Positions 18,083 to 28,054 of a stretch of DNA of 64,000 nt are shown here, one piece after another. The notes beneath the pieces were generated by a model, which saw only the letters and a list, made by a program, of their open reading frames with translations, made no database searches and was not told where the DNA came from. The position numbers were made by a program, and so were the translations under genes. This DNA comes from Bacteroidales bacterium. GTDB taxonomy: Bacteria > Bacteroidota > Bacteroidia > Bacteroidales > GWA2-32-17. The stretch spans positions 1 through 64,000 of the forward strand of contig JAOAFV010000013.1 of assembly GCA_026416095.1 (NCBI GenBank), written 5' to 3'. Each line of letters starts with the position of its first letter. Position 1 is the first letter of the stretch.

Positions 18083-18860
18083 GGTAAAACTATCTGTAGT
18101 TATTATTACATACAACGAAGAAAATAATATTGAACGATGCTTAAAATCGGTTATTGATGTTGCAGACGAAATAGTTGTTGTTGATTCATTTTCGACCGAT
18201 AAAACTAAAGAGATTTGTTTGTCTTATGGGGTAAAATTTATTGAACATAAATTTGAAGGTCATATTCAACAAAAAAATTATGCCATTACTCAAGCATCAT
18301 ATCCACATATACTATCGTTAGATGCCGATGAAGCCCTTTCCGAGGAATTAAAGAAAAATATATTAAAAATAAAAGAAAATTGGCAGTACGACGGTTATTA
18401 TGTTAATCGTATAACAAATTATTGTGGAAAATGGATAAAACACGGTAGTTGGTACCCCGATTGGAAATTGCGCTTGTGGTATGCCCCAGCAGGAGAATGG
18501 AAAGGAGTTAATCCACACGATAAATTTGAGTTGAATAAAAATTGTAAAACCACAAAGATAAAAGGCCATTTGTATCATTATTCGTATAGATCAGTTTCCG
18601 ATCACATTAAACAAATCGAATATTTTACTAATATTGCAGCTAACGCAAGTTACCAAAATGGAAAGAGAGCAAACATTTTAAAAATTTTATTTTATCCAAT
18701 ATGGAAATTCAAAAGAGACTACTTTTTTAATCTTGGATTTCTTGATGGTTACTATGGCTTTGTTATTGCAGCAATTTCGGCCTTTGGTACTTTTTTAAAA
18801 TATATTAAAATATACGAAATTCAAAAAAAACATCAAGTTAAAAAAATAGCAAAAAATTAG
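18075..18860 (+). CDS. Family 2 glycosyltransferase, WaaE/KdtX-like
   Basis: This 261-residue GT-A enzyme starts at ATG 18075, which overlaps the end of murF-alr. The nucleotide-sugar domain shows SVVIITYNEENNIERCL, IVVVDSFSTDKT and the metal-binding DADE (DxD-like) motif. It also has the Trp/Tyr-rich HGSWYPDWKLRLW segment typical of lipopolysaccharide core glucosyltransferases of the WaaE/KdtX group. The C end (about 215-250) has a hydrophobic amphipathic stretch for membrane association. It is likely to add a sugar to the lipid A core or a related envelope glycan; the sugar itself is inferred from family only. Confidence 0.9.
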   Translation: MNKVKLSVVIITYNEENNIERCLKSVIDVADEIVVVDSFSTDKTKEICLSYGVKFIEHKFEGHIQQKNYAITQASYPHILSLDADEALSEELKKNILKIKENWQYDGYYVNRITNYCGKWIKHGSWYPDWKLRLWYAPAGEWKGVNPHDKFELNKNCKTTKIKGHLYHYSYRSVSDHIKQIEYFTNIAANASYQNGKRANILKILFYPIWKFKRDYFFNLGFLDGYYGFVIAAISAFGTFLKYIKIYEIQKKHQVKKIAKN

Positions 18861-18879
18861 TTATGAAAAAGTTTTTGAG

Positions 18880-18887
18880 TAATTTTG
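18880..18887 (+). promoter_or_regulatory. Putative -7 promoter element TAATTTTG
   Basis: A TAnnTTTG match in the 43-base gap before lipB, 16 bases before its ATG. It suggests a separate or additional start for the lipB-recJ-purS group. Confidence 0.45.
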
Positions 18888-18903
18888 AAAATATTCTTAT
18901 ACA

Positions 18904-19602
18904 ATGAATTTTGTTGAATTTATAGATATAGGTTTAATAAATTATAAGCAAGCATATGAGTTTCAAGAAAAATTACATAAGCAAGTATTGAGTGAAAGTA
19001 ACACAAATTTTGTTGGTTATTTCATTTTATGCGAACATACTCATGTTTACACTCTTGGTAAAAACGGTAACATTAATAATTTACTTGTTAATAACAGTTT
19101 TTTAAAAAAAATAGGAGCGGAATTTTTTTGCACTAATAGAGGTGGCGATATAACTTATCATGGCCCTGGCCAAATTGTTGGTTATCCAATATTAAATATT
19201 AAAAAGCTGGGGTTAAGTGTTAAAAATTTTGTTTACTTAATTGAAGAACTTATAATTAAAGTATTAATGTGCTATAACATAAAAGCAAGTCGCATACCTA
19301 AAGCAGTAGGGGTATGGATTGATGCTGATACTCCAAGCAAGCAAAGGAAAATATGTGCCATAGGAATTAGAATATCACAAGGTGTAACTATGCATGGCTT
19401 TGCTTTTAATGTAAACACAGACTTGAAATATTTTGATTACATAAATCCTTGTGGTTTTAAAGATAAATTAGTAACTTCGCTTCAAAAAGAAGTAAATAAT
19501 TATATTAATATTGAAGATGTAAAGTTAAAGGTAAAGGAACTTTTTGCTCAAGTTTTTTGTGTTAAATATGGCAACACTAACAAAAAAATATTGGAAAATT
19601 AA
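18904..19602 (+). CDS. lipB: Octanoyltransferase LipB
   Basis: This 232-residue enzyme moves octanoyl from acyl carrier protein to lipoyl-dependent proteins, the first step of endogenous lipoate synthesis. The family signature RGGDITYHGPGQIVGYP is present. The catalytic Cys183 lies in INPCGF and the paired Lys149 in RKICAIGI. HGFAFNVNTDL is also typical. The 3' end overlaps recJ by 35 bases. The partner LipA is not in the window. Confidence 0.97.
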   Translation: MNFVEFIDIGLINYKQAYEFQEKLHKQVLSESNTNFVGYFILCEHTHVYTLGKNGNINNLLVNNSFLKKIGAEFFCTNRGGDITYHGPGQIVGYPILNIKKLGLSVKNFVYLIEELIIKVLMCYNIKASRIPKAVGVWIDADTPSKQRKICAIGIRISQGVTMHGFAFNVNTDLKYFDYINPCGFKDKLVTSLQKEVNNYINIEDVKLKVKELFAQVFCVKYGNTNKKILEN

Positions 19603-21310
19603 ACCTGAAAAAGATACAAAAGCAATCGATGCCTTAGCTAAAGAACTAAAAATTCCTCGTATAATAGCAAAATTACTTGTCGAAAGAGGAGTTTATACAA
19701 GAGAGCAGGCGTATGATTTTTTTAATCCAAATTACGTCCAATTACACAACCCGTTTCTTTTAAAAGACATGGATAAAGCAATAGATAGAATTAATAATGC
19801 TATTTCTTTGAATGAGAAAATATTAATATACGGCGATTACGATGTCGATGGCACTACTGCTGTTGCTTTATTATATTCTTTTTTAAAGAAAAGGTACAAT
19901 AACTTATTATATTACGTTCCAGATAGATATTCAGAAGGATATGGTATTTCATTAAAAGCAATCGATTTTGCTAAGGAAAACAATGTAAAACTTATTATTG
20001 CTCTCGATTGTGGGATAAAGGAAAATGATAAAATAAAATACGCATTAGAAAAAAACATAGATTTTATTATTTGTGATCATCATTTACCAGGCAACGAATT
20101 ACCTCCAGCTTACGCTGTACTTGATCCTAAAAGACCTGACTGCTCTTATCCCGATAAAGAACTTTCAGGTTGTGGAATTGGTTTTAAGTTATTACAAGCC
20201 TTTTGTCACCGAAATTATAATGATTTATTTCCTGCCGAACTAAAAAATTACATCGATCTCGTTTCTGTTAGTGTTGCTGCCGATATAGTACCAATTACAG
20301 GCGAAAATAGAGTTATTGTATACTATGGACTTAAAAAATTGAATGAAAATCCTTTACTCGGATTAAAAGTTTTGAAAAAAGTAGCAGGCTTAGAAAATAC
20401 TGTTTTAAATGTTAACGATATTGTTTTTAAAATAGGTCCACGAATAAACGCTGCTGGAAGAATAGAACACGGAAGTAAAGCCGTTGAACTATTGATTTCA
20501 AATAAAGAAGAAGAAGCATTAAAATATGCAAAAGAAATTGATAAATGTAACAACGCTCGTAAAAATTTTGATGAAAAAATATGTGAAGAAGCAAAAGCAA
20601 TGATATTGAATAATGAATTATATAAGAGAAGAACTATAGTTGTTTATAAAGAAAACTGGCATAAAGGAGTAATTGGTATTGTGGCATCGCGGATTGCTGA
20701 AGAATTTTATCGCCCCACAATAGTAATGACTTTTCATAATGGCTATTATGTTGGATCGGCACGAAGCATTGAAAATTTTGATTTATATTCAGCAATTGAA
20801 CAATGTAGTGAATATCTTGTCAATTACGGAGGTCATACTTATGCTGCTGGTATGACAGTTTCTAAAGAAAATCTTTTTAATTTTATAAATAAATTCGAAG
20901 AGGTTGCAAGATCATTGTTAAAAGACGAAGATATTGAACCTTTTATAGAAGTCGATGGAATATTAAATTTCAATGAAATTGATAAAAAATTTTATAACCT
21001 TCTAAACCGATTTGAACCTTATGGCCCCGGTAATAACAGACCTATCTTTATAACTAAAAATGTTAAAGATACAGGAAGAGGAAGAGCCGTTGGTTATGAA
21101 AATAAACATTTGAAACTCGAACTTGTACAAAAAAATAATTGTGAATACTTTTTCCCAGCAGTAGCATTTAATTTTGGCAAATATGCTACTTCGCTTGCCG
21201 AATATTCCGAATTTAATATATGTTATTCAATTGATAGAAATTTTTATAATAATAAAGAAGAATTACAAATTAGAATAAGAGATTTTGAAATACCAGAACT
21301 TGAAGATTAA
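19568..21310 (+). CDS. recJ: Single-stranded-DNA-specific exonuclease RecJ
   Basis: This 580-residue nuclease degrades single-stranded DNA 5' to 3' in recombination and mismatch repair. The DHH-family motifs are clear: YGDYDVDGTTA, the DCGIKEND region and CDHHLPG. The DHHA1 part has HKGVIGIVASR and YGGHTYAAGM, and the C-terminal OB fold begins near residue 465. The start is taken at ATG 19568, inside the end of lipB; eight upstream codons are possible but do not fit the family. The overlap implies coupling with lipB. Confidence 0.97.
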   Translation: MATLTKKYWKIKPEKDTKAIDALAKELKIPRIIAKLLVERGVYTREQAYDFFNPNYVQLHNPFLLKDMDKAIDRINNAISLNEKILIYGDYDVDGTTAVALLYSFLKKRYNNLLYYVPDRYSEGYGISLKAIDFAKENNVKLIIALDCGIKENDKIKYALEKNIDFIICDHHLPGNELPPAYAVLDPKRPDCSYPDKELSGCGIGFKLLQAFCHRNYNDLFPAELKNYIDLVSVSVAADIVPITGENRVIVYYGLKKLNENPLLGLKVLKKVAGLENTVLNVNDIVFKIGPRINAAGRIEHGSKAVELLISNKEEEALKYAKEIDKCNNARKNFDEKICEEAKAMILNNELYKRRTIVVYKENWHKGVIGIVASRIAEEFYRPTIVMTFHNGYYVGSARSIENFDLYSAIEQCSEYLVNYGGHTYAAGMTVSKENLFNFINKFEEVARSLLKDEDIEPFIEVDGILNFNEIDKKFYNLLNRFEPYGPGNNRPIFITKNVKDTGRGRAVGYENKHLKLELVQKNNCEYFFPAVAFNFGKYATSLAEYSEFNICYSIDRNFYNNKEELQIRIRDFEIPELED

Positions 21311-21323
21311 TAAATAATTTTTT

Positions 21324-21587
21324 ATGAAAAAATTTATTGCCAATATAAGAATAATGCCTTTAAAAAACCTCGACGATCCTCAAGGCAAAGCAGTTAAGAA
21401 TGCTTTGTCCACTCATTTTGGATTGTTATTTAAAACAATTTCGAGTGTTAGAATTGGTAAGAATATTACCGTCGATTTCGAAGCAGATTCTGAAGAAAAA
21501 GCCAAAGAAATTATCGAAGAAATGTGCAAAAAACTATTGCGAAATCCAGTAGTTGAATATTATGAATATGAAATTAAGAAAATGTAA
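21324..21587 (+). CDS. purS: Phosphoribosylformylglycinamidine synthase subunit PurS
   Basis: This 87-residue protein is the small bridging subunit of the three-part FGAM synthetase (PurS, PurQ and a short PurL). It holds the glutaminase onto the synthetase. Typical features are the DPQGKAVKNALSTHF segment and a Val-Arg-Ile-Gly-Lys strand. It follows recJ by 13 bases in an operon with no other purine gene. The glutaminase PurQ is encoded alone at 55373-56062, and PurL is not in the window. Confidence 0.94.
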   Translation: MKKFIANIRIMPLKNLDDPQGKAVKNALSTHFGLLFKTISSVRIGKNITVDFEADSEEKAKEIIEEMCKKLLRNPVVEYYEYEIKKM

Positions 21588-21623
21588 ATTATATTTAAAA
21601 TTATTAACTATAAAAAGTTTTTA

Positions 21624-24011
21624 ATGAAATATAAAAAAATTATCTTATTAGTAAGTTTTTGTTTTATAAGTAAATTAAAAGTTTTTGCCCAAGAAGATAC
21701 AGTAAAAATTCCAGAATTTATCGATATTGGTAAGGCAGAAATTACTCTTAATCCAGTATTATGGGCCAGTAAAGTAATAGATTTTTCATCGGAATATTCT
21801 TCAACAATAAAGTCTGCTAAGCAAATTTTAGGAAAACCTAGTGTTTTACCAGGAAGTGGAAAATCACCTTGCGCTTGGACATATAAAAAACAAGCTAAAG
21901 ATGGAAAAGAATTTATAAAAGTTGGTTTTGACCATCCAATTAGGCCACGTCAAGTTGCTGTTGCCGAAAATTATAAACCAGGTGCAATTGAAAAAATTAT
22001 TCTTTATGGTAAAAATAACAACCAATACATAGTTGTATATGAAAACGAAGCAAAATTGTTAAATCTAAGCTCAAGAATGTTGAATGTATTTTTTACTGAA
22101 CCGCAATTTGATGTCTATTATCTTGAATTACAATTAAATTCGAAAAAAGTTAGTGAATTTGAAATAGATGCTGTTGCAATTTCTACCTTGACAGATACTA
22201 TTAAGGCAAATATTAATATACCGCCTGGTTTAAAATATAAATCTCAAAAAGAATCTCTTGGCCCTTCAATAAATACAGAATACGATGAAAGAGCTCCAAT
22301 AATTTCTGCCGATGGTACTGAATTGTATTTTGTTCGTAAAAATCATCCTAACAATGCATGTGGCCGAACCGATGAGGATGATATATGGTACTCTAAATAT
22401 ACCGAAAATGGTTGGTTACCAGCAATAAATTTAGGGCCCCCTTTAAATAATTGTTGCGATAATTTTGTTCAGTCTGTTTCGCCCGATGGTAATATGCTTT
22501 TGCTTGCCAATAAATACCGCAAAGAAGGTAAAAATGTATTATGCGAAAAAGGAGTTTCAGTTGCTTATAAAACATTTAGTGGATGGTCGTTTCCGGAAGA
22601 GCAAAAAATCAAAGATTTTTATAATTATAGCGAATTTGTTAATTACTTTCTTGCCCCAAATAATAAATACTTGTTAATTGCTATGCAAGGCGACGATAGC
22701 TATGGAAATCTGGATTTGTACGTTAGTTTTCGTTTGTCAGAAAACACTTGGTCGAAACCTTTAAATTTAGGACCAACAGTAAATACTGCGGCCAACGATT
22801 TTAGTCCATTTCTTGCTGCCGATGGAATTACTCTTTATTATTCAACATCGGGCTTGCCTGGATTCGGGAATGAAGATATTTTTGTGACTCGTAGACTTGA
22901 TGACACTTGGCAAAAGTGGACTGAGCCTATAAATTTAGGCCCACCAATAAACTCAAAAGGATCCGATACTAAGTTTTCTATTCCTGCAGCAGGTAATTAT
23001 GCTTATTTCACTTCAACAGAAGGTAGCGTTGGCTTAAATGATATTTTTAAGATTTTACTTCCAGATACATTAAAACCAATTGCTGTTGCATTGTTAAAAG
23101 GTAAAATAATTGACTTTCAATCAAAAAAGCCAATAGGAGGTGCTATTATAATATATAAAAATTATCCATCAGAAGCAATTGTTGTTAAGGAAGTTAGTGA
23201 TTCTTTAACAGGAAAATTTAAAGTTTATTTACCCACTGGATATTTATATACAGTAATTATTAAAGCCAACGGTTATATTGATGGTAAACAAACTCTTGAT
23301 TTAACTTCTATTCATGATTATACTGAAATTGAACAAAAACCAATTGAATTAATTAGTAGAAGTGCTTATAAAACCTTAAAGGGTAAAGTATTTGATAAAT
23401 TAACCGATAAAGCAATTGTTGGAGCAAAAGTTGTATTAATGACCGATACACTAAGTAAAAAAGTTTTAGCTATGACTTATACTAACGAGAAAGGAGAATT
23501 TGAAATAAGGCTCGAAAATGTCGCAGATGTTGAAAGAGCAGTTTTAATAATTGAAAAAAATGAATATCAATCGTCAACATTTGAAATAAGCGATTTTGCA
23601 AGTGAAATAAATTTTAATTATGATCTAAAAATTGAACCAGAAATCAAGAAAGATAAAGTAATTCAATTTCATAATATTTATTTTGACTACGGAAAGGCCG
23701 ATATAACAGATACGGCAGCTGTGATTTTAGATCGAATATATGATGTGCTCGTTGAATATCCAAATATGGTAATAGAATTAAGTGGACATACCGATAGCCA
23801 GTCAAGCTTTGGTTTTAATATGAAACTATCGCAAGCGAGAGCAGATAATGCCCGATCTTACCTTATAAAAAAAGGAATTGATCCTAAAAGAATTATTGCA
23901 AAAGGATATGGCGAAACAAAGCTCTTAAATCATTGTAAAGATGGTGTTACTTGTTCTCCAGAAGAACACGCTATCAATAGAAGAATTGAAGTTAAAATTT
24001 TGAAAATGTAA
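21624..24011 (+). CDS. OmpA-family protein with PD40 repeats and carboxypeptidase-regulatory domains
   Basis: This 795-residue envelope protein has a signal peptide (1-22, ending VFAQ). An N-terminal beta domain (about 25-195) is followed by WD40-like PD40 repeats (about 220-485), visible as recurrent DG-L-Y-F/L and INLGPP/LNLGPT motifs. Two carboxypeptidase-regulatory-like domains follow, at about 490-575 and 585-670. The C-terminal OmpA domain (about 675-795) has the peptidoglycan-binding pattern SGHTDS, LSQARA and NRRIEVKI. The layout resembles PorE, a type IX secretion protein that anchors to peptidoglycan, but without an obvious TPR part, so the link to that system is only inferred. The next gene starts 6 bases after its stop. 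Confidence 0.92.
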   Translation: MKYKKIILLVSFCFISKLKVFAQEDTVKIPEFIDIGKAEITLNPVLWASKVIDFSSEYSSTIKSAKQILGKPSVLPGSGKSPCAWTYKKQAKDGKEFIKVGFDHPIRPRQVAVAENYKPGAIEKIILYGKNNNQYIVVYENEAKLLNLSSRMLNVFFTEPQFDVYYLELQLNSKKVSEFEIDAVAISTLTDTIKANINIPPGLKYKSQKESLGPSINTEYDERAPIISADGTELYFVRKNHPNNACGRTDEDDIWYSKYTENGWLPAINLGPPLNNCCDNFVQSVSPDGNMLLLANKYRKEGKNVLCEKGVSVAYKTFSGWSFPEEQKIKDFYNYSEFVNYFLAPNNKYLLIAMQGDDSYGNLDLYVSFRLSENTWSKPLNLGPTVNTAANDFSPFLAADGITLYYSTSGLPGFGNEDIFVTRRLDDTWQKWTEPINLGPPINSKGSDTKFSIPAAGNYAYFTSTEGSVGLNDIFKILLPDTLKPIAVALLKGKIIDFQSKKPIGGAIIIYKNYPSEAIVVKEVSDSLTGKFKVYLPTGYLYTVIIKANGYIDGKQTLDLTSIHDYTEIEQKPIELISRSAYKTLKGKVFDKLTDKAIVGAKVVLMTDTLSKKVLAMTYTNEKGEFEIRLENVADVERAVLIIEKNEYQSSTFEISDFASEINFNYDLKIEPEIKKDKVIQFHNIYFDYGKADITDTAAVILDRIYDVLVEYPNMVIELSGHTDSQSSFGFNMKLSQARADNARSYLIKKGIDPKRIIAKGYGETKLLNHCKDGVTCSPEEHAINRRIEVKILKM

Positions 24012-24017
24012 TTAATT

Positions 24018-26015
24018 ATGAATAAAATATTATTAGTTTTTCTTTTTTTTATTTTTTGTGTAAATAATTTTAATTCCCAAGAAATTCCTGATACTTTAAA
24101 TAATAAGTTATCTGGAAAGTCGGATTACGAAAAAGTTAATTATTTGTTAAAATTAGCAACTAACTTCCTAAATAAGGATAATGAAACTTCGTATCAATTA
24201 TCAAAAATTGCTTTCAATATAGCAAAGAATTCTGGCAATAAAAATTTAGAAGTAAACGCTGGTATGTTGTATGGAAAATCTTCAAGGTATGTAAAAAAAT
24301 TTAATGAAGGTATTGAAGTTCTTAGTAATGTTATAGATATATTGACTAAAGTAAATCATAAAGAGGGGTTGGCAGTGGCATATAACGAAATAGGCTTATG
24401 TTATAAAGAACAAAATAACTTAAAAAGTGCAATCGATGCTTTTATAAATAGCTTAAATTATTTTACGTCTATAAATGATGTGAAAAATATAAATATTGTT
24501 AATAACAATCTGGCCACAACTTATCTAAAAGCAGGACAGTATAAAAATGCTATTGAAATTTTTAAAAAATTAAAGGATTATGCCGAGCAACAAAATAATA
24601 AAAAAGAAGTAGTTTTTATTCTTAATCAAATAGGCGTAGCATATTCAAATTATGGCGATATACTATCTGCAAAAAAGTATTTTCAGGAAGCCTTAAGTAT
24701 TGCCCAGTCGCTTGGTGATAATACTCTTATCTCTACTATTAATACTAACATTAATAATTTAAGTAAACTTGAAGAAGCAAAAAAAATTACAGCATACGAG
24801 CAAGAACAACAACAGCAACAACAAGAATATGTGGCTTCGTTACAATCTCAATACGAAATGATAAAACAACAGCGTTTAAAAACGCTAGAAGAAATAGAAA
24901 AATTGAGCTATGAAAATCAAGCAAAGGAATTAAAATTACATTATATACAAAGCCAATACGAAAAACAAGTTTTAGAAAATCAAATAAAAGAGCAACAATT
25001 AAAACTTAAAGAAATAGAAAGGAAAAAGATAGAAGCAGAAAATGCTAAGCAAAAAGAAATTGTTGCAAATCAACGAAGAACTTTAATCATTGTTTTGTCG
25101 GCTCTTGTTATAGTGTTTATTTTATTATCATTTGTTATTTATTTTTATGTTCAGAATAGGAGAACTTTGAAAATTGTTCGTGAACAGAAAGAAAGAATTG
25201 AGCAGCAAAAAAATGAAATAGAAAAAATTAATAAAGAATTAGCTCATCAAAATAAAATAATACGCGAAAGTATTGATTATGCTAAGTATATTCAATTTGC
25301 TTTATTGCCATCGGTTGATGTAGTTAAAAAGTCTTTTTCTGATGTTTTTATTTTTTTTAAGCCACGCGATGTTGTAAGTGGTGATTTTTATTGGTATCAT
25401 TCTGATAATGAAAAATGTTGGCTGGCAACTATCGATTGTACAGGACATGGAGTTCCAGGTGCCTTTATGAGTTTAATTACTAATACTTTACTTAATAAAA
25501 TTGTAAAAGAGCAAAAATTTGTTTTACCTTCTAAAATATTATCTGAACTAAATAATAATTTACTTGATACTTTTTCTCAAAGTAGTGAAGACTTCGATTT
25601 TGGAATGGATATAACTATGTGTTTATATGATAAAAGCATGAGTAAAGCTGTAATTGCGCTCGCTGGTCACTCGTGTTTAATTATAAATAATAAAAACGAA
25701 GTAAATGAAATCGATGGAAAGGAATTCATAATTGGTGGTGGTGTATTTGCTCAAAGAAACATTGAATATAAGGAAAATGAGATAATTGTCGATGAAAATA
25801 CAATTGCTGTTTTTTACAGCGATGGTTTTTCCGATCAGGTTGGTGGTTTCGAAAAAAAGAAACTTGGTTCCAAAGGCTTTAATAATATTATAATAGATGC
25901 TGTGATAAATAACAATTTCGAAAATGTTAATAATATACTTCAAACTAAATTTGATGAATGGAAAGGAGAAAATAAACAACTTGATGATTTAATTGTTATT
26001 GGCGTTAAGTTTTAA
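24018..26015 (+). CDS. TPR sensor with SpoIIE-family phosphatase domain
   Basis: This is a 665-residue protein. A signal peptide (1-20) is followed by periplasmic tetratricopeptide repeats (about 40-250). A Gln/Glu/Lys-rich coiled coil (about 255-350) leads to one transmembrane helix (about 355-378) and a second coiled coil. The C-terminal PP2C-like SpoIIE phosphatase (about 420-665) has VVSGDFYW, DCTGHGVPGAFMS and YSDGFSD. It should read a periplasmic signal and dephosphorylate a cytoplasmic phosphoserine protein; that target is inferred. It is a shorter relative of the sensor at 1389-4487, with TPRs in place of the propeller. It lies between an OmpA-like protein and a cell-wall hydrolase, which suggests an envelope-related signal. 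Confidence 0.93.
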   Translation: MNKILLVFLFFIFCVNNFNSQEIPDTLNNKLSGKSDYEKVNYLLKLATNFLNKDNETSYQLSKIAFNIAKNSGNKNLEVNAGMLYGKSSRYVKKFNEGIEVLSNVIDILTKVNHKEGLAVAYNEIGLCYKEQNNLKSAIDAFINSLNYFTSINDVKNINIVNNNLATTYLKAGQYKNAIEIFKKLKDYAEQQNNKKEVVFILNQIGVAYSNYGDILSAKKYFQEALSIAQSLGDNTLISTINTNINNLSKLEEAKKITAYEQEQQQQQQEYVASLQSQYEMIKQQRLKTLEEIEKLSYENQAKELKLHYIQSQYEKQVLENQIKEQQLKLKEIERKKIEAENAKQKEIVANQRRTLIIVLSALVIVFILLSFVIYFYVQNRRTLKIVREQKERIEQQKNEIEKINKELAHQNKIIRESIDYAKYIQFALLPSVDVVKKSFSDVFIFFKPRDVVSGDFYWYHSDNEKCWLATIDCTGHGVPGAFMSLITNTLLNKIVKEQKFVLPSKILSELNNNLLDTFSQSSEDFDFGMDITMCLYDKSMSKAVIALAGHSCLIINNKNEVNEIDGKEFIIGGGVFAQRNIEYKENEIIVDENTIAVFYSDGFSDQVGGFEKKKLGSKGFNNIIIDAVINNNFENVNNILQTKFDEWKGENKQLDDLIVIGVKF

Positions 26016-26018
26016 AGT

Positions 26019-26801
26019 ATGGAAAAATTTGGAATTGTATCTATACCATTAATTAACTTACGTGAACAGCCTGATCATAAGTCGGAACTTAAAACACAAT
26101 TAATTCTGGGCGATATTTTTGAAATTAAAGAAGAATACACTGAATGGCTTTTTATAAAAAATTTTTTTGATAATTATGAAGGTTGGATCAATAAAAAAGG
26201 AATAAAAAATATCGATGTCTTAATGTTTAAAAAGCATCAGAATACCGAGGTTTTTTATAATGATCTATTTACAATTGCTAAAGATGAAAATGGAAATAAT
26301 TTTCCTATACTTTGTGGCACGTGGTTGCATAGTTATAACGAAACCGAAAATTCATTTATCATTTGTAATAAAAAAATTTACTTAAAACAAAAACCAAATC
26401 GATTGTCAATTATAAAATCTAATATAGTTAATCTTGCAGTTAAATTTTTAAATGCACCATATTTATGGGGTGGAGTATCTATTGCAGGAATCGATTGTTC
26501 AGGTCTTACTTATATTGTATATAGAGTTTTTGGCATAAAACTTCCACGCGATTCTTTTAAACAAGCCGAAATAGGAACCGATATCTATTTTATTGAAAAT
26601 GCAAAAAAAGGCGATTTAATTTTTTTTGGTAACGAAAATCAAATATCTCATGTGGGTTTATACATGGGCGATAATAAATTAATTCATTCTTCCGGTTTTG
26701 TTAGAATAGATTATGTAGATAATCATGGTATTTATAATACAGAAATTAAACAGTATACCCATCAATTAATAAAAATAAAAAGAATAATAAGTGATAAATA
26801 A
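26019..26801 (+). CDS. NlpC/P60-family cell-wall peptidase with N-terminal SH3 domain
   Basis: This 260-residue predicted endopeptidase cuts the stem peptide of peptidoglycan. An SH3b-like domain (about 1-65) is followed by a linker and the papain-like NlpC/P60 domain. Cys160 in GIDCSG, His211 in ISHVG and His223 in LIHSSG form the catalytic set. No signal peptide is visible, so it may recycle murein in the cytoplasm or be exported by another route. It follows the phosphatase gene by 3 bases, and its stop overlaps the GTG of the permease pseudogene. Confidence 0.94.
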   Translation: MEKFGIVSIPLINLREQPDHKSELKTQLILGDIFEIKEEYTEWLFIKNFFDNYEGWINKKGIKNIDVLMFKKHQNTEVFYNDLFTIAKDENGNNFPILCGTWLHSYNETENSFIICNKKIYLKQKPNRLSIIKSNIVNLAVKFLNAPYLWGGVSIAGIDCSGLTYIVYRVFGIKLPRDSFKQAEIGTDIYFIENAKKGDLIFFGNENQISHVGLYMGDNKLIHSSGFVRIDYVDNHGIYNTEIKQYTHQLIKIKRIISDK

Positions 26802-28054
26802 GTTAAGTAGTTTTTTTGTATTTTTTTATGAATCGCTTAATGCTGCTATATCTTCTTTAAAAACTAATAAATTACGTTCTTTTCTTTCATTAGTGGGGAT
26901 TACCATAGGAATATTCTGTCTTGATAGTATTTTTAGTATATTAGATAGCATAGAATCGCAAATAAGTAAAAGTATTGAGTTGTTAGAAACCAACACTTTA
27001 TATGTGCAAAAGTGGCCGTGGACCTTTGAAAGTGATTACCCATGGTTGAAGTATGTTAATCGCACGCAAGTAACATTTAAAGAGGCAGATCAATTACGTG
27101 CAATGTCGAAGTTTCCTGAGGCTGTAGTGTTTGTTTCTGGAAGTATTGTAAAGGTAAAAAGTAGTACACAAATTATAGAGAATGCATTTCTTTTGGCAGT
27201 TTCGCAACATTTTGAAAAAGTAAGTTTTTTTGAGATTGAAAAAGTAGGTATTTCAATAAAGTTGAATTCATTAGAAACAATAATGTAGCTGTTATGGGTC
27301 ATACTATTGCAGGAGTTCTTTTTCGAAACAATGATAATGTAATTGGTAAAACAATAAAGATAAGAAACACTAAACTTACCATAATAAGAATTTTTAAAAA
27401 AGAAGGAACATCGGTATTCGAAAATAATCTAAATAATCTGGTGGTGGTTCCAATTATTTCAAATCAAAAGTTATTTAATGTGAATTCAGAAATCTCAAGT
27501 CCTTCGATAATTGTAAAGCCTAAATCGAATTTGGAAACCGAGTTTTTATTAATGAAACCCGACAAATAATGCGATTAATAAGAAAAATACGACCTTTCGA
27601 AGAAAATAATTTTGCATTGAATCGGGCTAGTTTTTTAATTTCTAGGTTTGAAAACATATTTAAAATAGTAAATACAACTGGGCTTATTATTGGCTGTTTT
27701 TCGATAATTGTAGGAATTTTGGGTGTTGCAAATATTATGTTTGTGCCTGTTAAAGAAAAAACAAAATTAATAGATATACAAAAAGCAATCGGGGCTGGTA
27801 ATTATTTTATTCTTTTGCAGTATTTATTAGAGTCCATTATATTATCTTTAATGGGAGGATTAATTTGCCTTTTTTTTGTTATTATTGGCGTATTTTATTT
27901 AAACAAGTATTCTGAAATAGAAGTCACTCTTTATTTTAATAACATTGTATTTTTGGTTATATTATCAATTATAATTGGAGTTATTGCGGGTTTTTTACCG
28001 GTCTACAAAGCAAGTAAAATGAATCCAATAGAAGCCTTTAATAGTGTTGCTTGA
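26791..28054 (+). pseudogene. FtsX/MacB-type ABC transporter permease broken by two frameshifts
   Basis: Three frames together encode one permease. Residues from 26791 (GTG) give the N-terminal helix SLKTNKLRSFLSLVGITIGIF typical of MacB_PCD proteins. The sense then moves into another frame near 27240-27248 (FEIEK, then RYFNKVEF). A second shift occurs near 27543-27551 (LETEF, then NETRQIMRLIRKIRPFEENNFALN). The last frame carries the three C-terminal helices and ends KMNPIEAF. Each shift is a loss of one base, next to runs of five A and five T. The gene is therefore either a recent pseudogene or a product of homopolymer sequencing error. Its ends overlap both neighbours (GTG inside the NlpC stop, TGATG with the next ATG). 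No MacB-type ATPase is adjacent. Confidence 0.9.
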
